Assembly: GCA_015680685.1 (NCBI GenBank)
Contig: MNCI01010461.1
Coordinates: forward strand, 578,011 to 628,701
Length of the DNA stretch: 50,691 nucleotides
Source of the DNA: Gnetum montanum
Lineage: Eukaryota > Streptophyta > Gnetopsida > Gnetales > Gnetaceae
Direction of reading: 5' to 3'
Below are positions 44,208 to 50,691 of this stretch, piece after piece. The notes under the pieces are model-generated. The model was not told the origin of the DNA and searched no databases. It saw nothing but the letters and a program-made list of their open reading frames with translations. The position numbers and the translations under genes are program-made. How positions within the stretch are numbered: the first letter of the stretch is position 1; every line of letters begins with the position of its first letter.

Positions 44208-44226
44208 TGGCACCATTGCTGGGGAC
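44208..44226 (+). promoter_or_regulatory. Element G primer-binding site (tRNA-Asp type)
   Basis: TGGCACCATTGCTGGGGAC matches the tRNA-Asp complement at 15 of 19 positions. Confidence 0.77.
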
Positions 44227-44339
44227 GATGCTTGTTATTTAGATTAGTTATATCATACAAGATTGATGTAACAAAGTATTCATGATATATCTTTTAGAAA
44301 AGAAATTAATTTCTACTAAGTCACACATGATTCACAATA

Positions 44340-46367
44340 ATGTCTCTCTCACAACACTATGACAACGCAACAACTAGTAAAACAATTCATTGGAGAACCA
44401 ACGAATTATATGATGATGAAGACGAAGTTTGGAGTACTCAATCCTATGCAGGGGTCTCCTATGTACATAAACAAAGACAACATCATCCCAACTCAAAAAT
44501 TCATAACCTACCTAGTGACGATGAACCCCTACTGGCCACTAAGAGCCTAATGCATATACAAGAGATTGTTTGAATATTACGCAAGCATCGCAAGGAAAGT
44601 CATCTACCTAGGCTTGATTTAAACAACTTTTCCAAGTTTTCAAGAGGCTATGATTTAGATCTACAACATCATTTACAATCCTTCCATGATGCCTATGTAT
44701 GGAACAATATTGATAATGGATGAAAAAAACTTAAGCTCTTTCCTCTGACACTTGTTGGCCAAGCAAAAGTATGGTATAGGTCTTTAAGACCAAAATCAAT
44801 TCAACGTTGGCTGACAATTGTAGAACTTTTCAATGAAAAATATCAAGCTTATGTAAGAGTGTCATCCTTGAGGAGACAAATCCAAGAGTGAAAGTAAGGG
44901 TAACATGAACCCTTGGACATGGCCTTAGAAAGATACTATTCATTGTTAAACAATTGCCCAAGCCATGGATTCTTCGAGAAAATGCTAATGTACCATATCA
45001 TGGATGGGATCTGTAATGAAACAAGGGAGACCCTAGGGATGTATGCTCGAGGTCAAGTATACGAGCTATGAACTCACCAATTCTAGGAGCTTATTAAGGT
45101 GGTAGCAAAATGAGAAGGAGAAATGGCTAAATGGGAGAATGTTGAAAGCTCTCAATAGGACCAAAATATCAAATTAGCAAAGGTCCATGATCATGAAGAG
45201 GAGAAATCAACTCACCCCAAGGAGGTGGAATCATCTTTGCCAACACTAGATGAAATTGAGGAAAAGATCAATAAGATGATGGAATGGATACATGAAAAAT
45301 GTGGAGAATATGCCAACATTATTAGAGGTAGAACCATGATGAACCAAGAAGTAAGATAGAACACCCTTAGATAATCAGAAAAAAGGATTGAAGAGAATAA
45401 GAACTCAACTACTAATCATACATATCAATGTAACATTTCCCTGTATGATCATCCCAAAGGTCAATGCCCAATCTTGTCACATTTACATGAGCATTGGGGA
45501 AGAATGTTACATCTAGAGTTCATACAGAAATACTATGTTCAATCACAATGGAAAAAATCCTAGTCATGGGGGAGGCCACCCCCAAACTAGTCACACCCTT
45601 CATATCATCTAAACCCAAATTCTTATCAAGTTCACCATCCTATTTCCCCAAATGGGTGAACATCCTCTATCTCACCACATCATTATCATTCTCCTAACTA
45701 CTATCAATCCATGTTCTCTCCCACAAGATCACCACCTCATGTTCCTTATACTTCTCCTTACCCTTAATATTTGCATCCTTCACCTCCTTCTACATCACCA
45801 CCAATATTACTAGAAGGTTTTGCACCACAACATCAACCCATAAACATGACTTATGATGCTACTATCAATTGTAGTGTGAATCCTCCACAACATCAAAGGC
45901 ATTCCTTCTTTAGACATAACCATAGAAATGGACAACATAGTTTTGAGACCATTGCATCCTCCCACTTAGCACAAGTTCAACACTATGGTGCATCTTTCTC
46001 CTTGAACCCAACGCATCATGTTACCTTATTAGGGCCACCAATCAATACTGCAATAACGGTGCAGCCCAATGAATATAGCCATGTAGGGAGATATATCTAT
46101 CCTTGCATACCATCTTATGGTCAAGGGTGCCATAGTGGGTCAACTTTGTATCAATTAAACTCATATTCTAACTTGCGCTACTATGTCAACTTTAATATAG
46201 TGTGTGCACCCCAATTTGGATACATTCCAACCATGACATCAAAAGACACCGTGTGGTTTGGATATGACCAGGTTCCAATACTTCTGAAATGCATGGATCC
46301 AACCCTTCCATTTATTAATTCTCGCTATGATCAAAAGTTTAGTTATGGGGGATATCCCCCATTCTAA
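44340..46367 (+). pseudogene. Element G gag (no protease), one frame with stops
   Basis: One frame of about 675 codons from ATG 44340 (M-S-L-S-Q) to the stop after F-S-Y-G-G-Y-P-P-F. Parts: N-terminal domain with E-V-W-S-T-Q-S-Y-A-G, D-D-E-P-L-L-A-T-K-S-L, L-D-L-N-N-F-S-K-F-S-R-G-Y-D, capsid core (K-L-F-P-L-T-L-V-G-Q-A-K-V-W, V-E-L-F-N-E-K-Y, E-P-L-D-M-A-L-E-R-Y-Y), an acidic coiled-coil-like segment (E-I-E-E-K-I-N-K-M-M-E-W), YDHPKG Cys/His motif at 45429-45494, Pro/Ser/Tyr-rich stretch, and the conserved tail with P-C-I-P-S-Y-G-Q-G-C and W-F-G-Y-D-Q. Compared with C, an in-frame block of about 90 residues is missing near residue 43. No protease domain was found. Several in-frame stops prevent a full product. 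Confidence 0.8.
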
Positions 46368-47932
46368 CAAACATAATTAATAAATTTTTTTCCTTTTCTT
46401 TAATTTTACAATTGTTTTTCTAGTTTTTCATCTTTCAATTTTTTGTTTTATCTTTTTATTGATTGGTTCATCTTTTTATTTATTTATTTTATCTTTTTAT
46501 CTTTTTATGGGTAATCTCATCTATAAATAAAACACTCATGTGACTCATTGGTTGAGGTGTTGTTCTATGGTATTAAGTCTCAGGTGACTAATTACTTGGA
46601 TAGCGAGCCCATCACATCCACCCACCCATTCTATTAATAGGAGGTTCTACTCTGGGTTCAATGATATTCTTGATATCATTAAAACTTAAAGTAATTTTGT
46701 GCTCATTTTTCCTAGAGTGAAAAATGATGGACTAAGAGGGAATGGTTAGAGTGTGACATCAAGGGGACTTGAGGATTCTCTTTGGTGACAGGCACTCAAT
46801 AAAGAAACCCAATGCTATTCTAGAAGGTCCCACTAGAAATACATGTACCCATGCTTGAAGGTAGGTAGCTTCTCTATAGTACGCATAAAAAAGAAGAAGA
46901 GAGTGTGTGACAAAGCAACCAAACAAAAAGAAACAAAAAGTTTAAGACAAATGTACCACAAAGAAATTCCAAATCACTCCTCCCTTGAATGAAACACCAA
47001 GTGAACGTACACCTTATTGTCATGATACTCTTATGATTGTCCATCATTGGATGAAGCAATGCAATGTCACTGATCAAAGGTTAGACTTGGTCTTGATTTT
47101 GGAGTGATAGGCTAATGACACATTAATTACATCCCACACTCAGGATTCATTGTGCCCTCGATTGCAAAGAAATCCCAAATCACTCCTTACTTGAATGAAA
47201 TGCCAAGTGATCATATGCCTTGCTGTCATGATACTCTTATGTTTGTCCATCATTGGATGAAGCAATGTGATGTTACTGATCGAAGGATGAACTTGGTTTT
47301 GATTTTGGAGTGACAAGCTAACGACACATTAATCATGTTATACACTTAGGATTCATTATGCCTTGGGTCAATTACCTCATGTCCCAATCTCTGCAATCCC
47401 TTCTTATGATTCATCCCATCTTGTTGTTCATGTATTTGTGACCCATGTCTTGTGTAGCATTGAATTCATACCTCATCACGATGGTATCTACATGTGTGTG
47501 TTTTCTGGAGCTGGTGTGGATTACATTTAATCCTTCTAATGCCTATGGACATTTTAAAGTGTAGTTACGTAAGGGCATGATAGGTAGGAACCTACTTTGG
47601 GGAGGACCCACTTGCATGACTTTTGTAATTTGTACTTGTTGCACACCACTACATCATTTTATACCCTTTGAGTATTTCATTGCCAAATCTATTCTTTCCT
47701 TTATCAGCATTTTATCAAATGTTCCTCAAAATGATCATGTGTCCTTTTATGTGTCACCTAAAAAAATTAGGTTCGACATTAAACTTTTAGGAAAACTTCC
47801 TTGAAAAAATTTCCAACTCTAAAATCACACTAAGCAAAGAACTAAACATTTATCAAAGGTAATGAGTAAGGTATGAAATAATTGAACTTCTTTGAATAAC
47901 CTTACTAATAATTGATCTTTGTGTGATTATAG
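46368..47932 (+). other. Element G 3' internal region (noncoding)
   Basis: Contains the block at 46729-46771, two imperfect copies (near 46965-47060 and 47165-47260) of a segment with AAATCACTCCT and GTCCATCATTGGATGAAGCAATG, the TTTGGGGAGGACCCACT block at 47596-47612 and the AG|ATGG junction at 47931-47936. Confidence 0.6.
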
Positions 47933-48457
47933 ATGGCCCCTAAAAGAGGATAATAAGGAGGACCTTTCCAAGGTGCAACTAAATGCCTAGGGAAAGGTAG
48001 AGGCTAAGGACCTCATGTAGAACATGCAGAGCAAGAGGCATAATCATTCAACATCCATCAAGGAACTCCTATCACTACACAATTTGGCCAAGAAAAAGGT
48101 GGAGAGGTCAAGGCCCGAGCCTATGAAGAGGAATGACAATTATTTGTGGCATGGCATGTCAAGGCCAATCAAGTGTTCCCGTAGCTGCTGTGTCCATGGG
48201 AAGTGCTGACACCATCAAACATTGGAACATCATCATGGATGACTCATAATCCTTGGATAGAAGAGGGGAAATGTTAGGTGCTTCTTCAATGGTATCAATC
48301 TTAGAAGTTTAGTGCGTAGGAAAAAGGAAAGGCATTCATGGACGAGCCACCACCACCGAAAACCCCATGAGTTCCATAAGTTTTTTCTTTTGTGTCTATG
48401 TCCAAATTTTGTTTAGTCCCACATTGGGGCATGAAACAGTCCATGTTCATTCAATAA
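47933..48457 (+). pseudogene. Element G ORF2 (unrecognised protein, env position)
   Basis: 174 codons from ATG 47933 to TAA 48455-48457 with no frameshift and about ten in-frame stops. It begins M-A-P-K-R-G, is rich in Gly/Lys/Gln for 40 residues, then G-P-H-V-E-H, T-P-I-T-T-Q-F-G-Q-E-K-G-G-E, A-Y-E-E-E, V-K-A-N-Q-V-F, C-P-W-E-V, P-S-N-I-G-T, H-N-P-W-I-E-E-G-K, a four-Pro run and a hydrophobic end before M-K-Q-S-M. Element C has the same protein (24052-24572). Conservation of protein segments across diverged copies argues for past coding function. I do not recognise the family. An env-like or accessory role is inference from position only. Confidence 0.7.
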
Positions 48458-48510
48458 TCTCATACCTATACCCTATTTATAATTGAATGAACTTGTTCCT
48501 CACTTTCTTT

Positions 48511-48546
48511 GACTTAAGGACGAGTTGTTATTCAGTTGTGGGGGTA
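48511..48546 (+). promoter_or_regulatory. Element G polypurine tract and adjacent box
   Basis: GACTTAAGGACGAG at 48511 and GTTGTGGGGGTA ending at 48546 against the 3' LTR. Confidence 0.75.
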
Positions 48547-49464
48547 TGATGAATCGTGGTTTGTCAGGTGCTGATATCGGACCCTTGACATCAGACCCTT
48601 AACATTGGACCCTTGATGTCAGACCCTTGACATAAGACCCTTGAAATCTGACCCTTGACATCATACCCTTGACATTGGACCCTTGACATCAGACCCTCGA
48701 TATCGAGTATGTGATATTGTAGCCTGGCTAAGGATATCGAATACACGATATCGTGACTTCTATGAAAGCCTATAAATACACATTTGGATGCACAGGAAAG
48801 GGAAGTCAATAGGTCATAGAAGTAGATTATTTTTGTTCATTTTTTCCTCTAAAATCCTTCCCCTAGTGCATGCCCATAGTGTGATGATTGTAACCTTTAT
48901 GTTCAAGATTACTTCATCATTGCAACATTCACTTAGTTTTAATTTCTTAATTGTTATTGTTATTTATTTTTTTCTTAATTAGTATTTCTTACCCTTCATT
49001 TACTATCCTTATTATTAAACATGGAATAAGTATGACTTAATCACGAGCATTTAAGTGTGCCTACTAGGTAACCCAGTAGCATATCTAGGAGTGCTCAAGT
49101 AATATATGTTTGGTAATCCCAAAAGTAGTACATGAGGTCCAAGATGTGTACGGATGATTAAGGACAGATGCGCATTTCACTTAGGCTAGCTTATATTCTC
49201 TTCTACCATTCCCTCTTAGCTTAAAACAAAGTTATTTTCCATTGCCTCTAAGAGTAGCACTAGTTTAGGACGACATCATACACCTCACTTTGGACTAAAC
49301 CATACATGATAAAGCAAATACTAGTTCAAATGGGAAGACAACAAACTACGATCAACGTGTAACTATCTAGATACCACAACTAGCCCATCTGCAGAGTTTG
49401 ACTAGATCGTGTGTGAACACTCGTATTTGTATGGTTCAGTGTAGGGGTACCTCACCACTCATCA
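48547..49464 (+). repeat. Element G 3' LTR
   Basis: 918 bp, TGATGAA to CTCATCA, TATAAATA at 48771-48778. U3 begins with nine 14-base units, against four in the 5' LTR. A stretch of roughly 55 bases of the R region present in the 5' LTR (43600-43660) is missing here. Confidence 0.92.
48571..48696 (+). repeat. 14-base tandem array in U3 of G
   Basis: Nine consecutive units of the form TTGACATCAGACCC with scattered substitutions. The 5' LTR has four at 43343-43398. The array lies directly upstream of GATATCGAG and the TATA box. Confidence 0.9.
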
Positions 49465-49469
49465 CTTGT

Positions 49470-49914
49470 GTTCACTAACAACTAAAAATTAATTACTTAA
49501 TTAAACTACATTAAAATAAAGTGCATGAAAGTAAAGTACATTAAAGGAAACATTAATCTATTCTTAGTGCTGCAAGGATTATCAAAAGAATCCATTTTTA
49601 TTCACATCACACTGTTGTGCTTAGGTACATCAGACTTTAAATAAAGATTTGTACATAGTCAGACTCTTGCTATGGGCACTCAGAAAATATTCTAACTCTA
49701 GAGAAAACAAACTACAAGAGCATTGCTACTCTATGCAGAAAATATGAAAAACTATATGAAAATCATGAGCCCAAGCACTATATTTATAGGCTAAAATATA
49801 CCCCATGATATTGGATATCCAATATTGTGTCTTAGGCTCCAACATTGGGTATTTGATGTTGAGGCTCTGATATCAGGTATCCGATATTGGAGCATGTCAG
49901 AACATGACTCATCC
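49470..49914 (-). repeat. Element F 3' LTR, second part
   Basis: Continues the LTR of F after the target duplication of G. TATAAATA on the minus strand at 49788-49781 and GATATC/GATATT units at 49805-49895. Ends CTCATCC, one base off the usual CTCATCA, directly before the polypurine tract. Confidence 0.75.
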
Positions 49915-49948
49915 TACCCCCATGAGTGTATGAAAACTTGTTCTCGAG
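49915..49948 (-). promoter_or_regulatory. Element F polypurine tract and adjacent box
   Basis: On the minus strand ACTCATGGGGGTA abuts the LTR, with CTCGAGAACAAG upstream. Confidence 0.75.
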
Positions 49949-50691
49949 TGTAGAAGAAAAGGAACAAATTCTTTACAAAATATTGCAAAGGTATGAGATA
50001 ATTGTTAACATATAAAATGAATTAGATGGAAAAATAGACTCTAAGTGCCCAAGTTTATGGAGTTACAATCTTTTACAAAATTGGGTGTTCACAATAAGAG
50101 AAGTGAACACCTTAGATAAAATTGACATCCAATGCCTCTTGGCAGCTAAAGAGCAAGGGAGAAGATCCAATGATCATGAATGATCCTTGTCATAAAGTGC
50201 TGCTACATCATCCTTGGTGAAGATAGTCTCTCTTCTAGTCCATGCTTCCCATTGCAATCACAACAGAGTCATGAATTAGTATGCAATGTGCAACACATAA
50301 CTATTAAATACCTTATCCCATTGGTGGTTACACTTGGCTAGGTTGTGATTGTGGTAAATTGATTCCTTTAGGAGTGTTAGCGGGAAGGTTGACAAATAGG
50401 GTAAAATAGATACGTGGTCCATTAAATTTGAAAAAGTTCCATACAAGGAAATATTTGAAGAGAGTGTAAGAACTCACAACAATAAAAAGGAAATTTTACT
50501 AAAAAAAAATGTTATGAAGATGTGCACAATTGGATGTGATTGATGACGTAAACAAAAGGATTTGATTGTAAGAGTGTCTAAGGGTAAAGAACTTAACTAA
50601 TTCAACCAAAAGATATGTAAGTGGGTCCTTCCCAAAGTAAGCATAGGCCTTTTTATGCCCTTGCATAACTTCAAATTGAGGAGTTCGTGGG
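49949..50691 (-). other. Element F 3' internal region, runs off the window
   Basis: Noncoding. It shows a perfect 9-base-pair hairpin (50084-50111), a weak version of the ORF2 start junction (50250-50256) and the AGTGGGTCCTTCCC block (50620-50633), all in the same order as in A and D. Confidence 0.6.

Larger units (their letters stand above)
43319..49464 (+). mobile_element. Element G: complete gag + ORF2 LTR retrotransposon nested in F
   Basis: 5' LTR 43319-44206, PBS 44208-44226, gag 44340-46367, noncoding 46368-47932, ORF2 47933-48457, polypurine tract to 48546 and 3' LTR 48547-49464. The five-base flanks are CTTGT on both sides (43314-43318 and 49465-49469), a perfect target-site duplication. 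6,146 bp. It is a shorter sister of element C and the clearest member of subfamily 2 here. It inserted into the LTR of F and is therefore younger than F. Confidence 0.92.
42896..50691 (-). mobile_element. Element F: minus-strand LTR element, 3' end only, interrupted by G
   Basis: Its 3' LTR runs 42896-43318, is interrupted by element G, and resumes at 49470-49914. Internal sequence continues to the window edge. The polypurine tract at 49915-49948 and conserved 3' blocks show the orientation. The gag region would lie beyond the window. Confidence 0.8.

Noticed and set aside
49813-49820. GGATATCC in the F LTR as a phosphate-response (P1BS, GNATATNC) site
   Set aside because: It fits the consensus, but the consensus is loose and most GATATC units in the other LTRs do not fit it, so no specific regulator can be claimed.

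Overview
The window is repeat-dense plant nuclear DNA from a draft assembly: one N at 411, one N at about 13638 and a 75-N gap at 30338-30412. The plant signals are a broken leucine-rich-repeat receptor-kinase gene at the left end and LTR retrotransposons whose primer-binding sites match the 3' end of plant tRNA-Asp, as in the Ty3/gypsy Tat/Athila group. The species cannot be named from the sequence. No intact host gene, rRNA, tRNA gene or CRISPR array was seen. Nearly every long reading frame is a piece of decayed retrotransposon.

Layout. 3-920: two inverted halves of an LRR receptor-kinase pseudogene. 2145-3982: an unclassified repeat, then a fossil gag. 3983-11042: element A (minus strand, gag-protease). 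11043-14509: AT-rich unclassified DNA. 14510-15482: solo LTR B. 15600-18555: an unclassified repeat and a fossil coiled-coil frame. 18556-25546: element C (plus, gag plus a second ORF). 25547-30337: mosaic of an older related family (ORF2, LTR, gag pieces, one integrase fragment). 30713-38236: element D (plus, gag-protease, target duplication CTTGC). 38442-39321: solo LTR E. 39619-42895: fossil frames, a repeat and a second copy of the fossil gag. 42896-50691: element F (minus, runs off the right edge), whose LTR is split by a complete element G (43319-49464, target duplication CTTGT).

A, B, C, D, E, F, G and the older H form one superfamily. Their LTRs of about 0.8-1.07 kb run from TGATGAG to CTCATCA or close variants. 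They have a tRNA-Asp-type PBS where visible, a CATGGGGGTA-type polypurine tract behind a CTCGAGGACGAG-like box, and TATAAATA after a U3 array of GATATC-like palindromes. None shows reverse transcriptase, RNase H or integrase inside its own borders, so they look non-autonomous. Subfamily 1 (A, D) carries a gag-retropepsin polyprotein. Subfamily 2 (C, G) replaces the protease with another conserved Gag tail and carries a short second ORF in the env position. That ORF2 was not recognised as any known family and is also visible in H. It is the best candidate for something undescribed.

Shared noncoding signals may be the cis-acting part of the system: two sequence blocks, two hairpins, a recurring AGTCATGGGGG string and an AG|ATGG junction before ORF2. 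All coding frames carry stops, so the proteins from these copies are presumably not made. All comparisons were made by eye.
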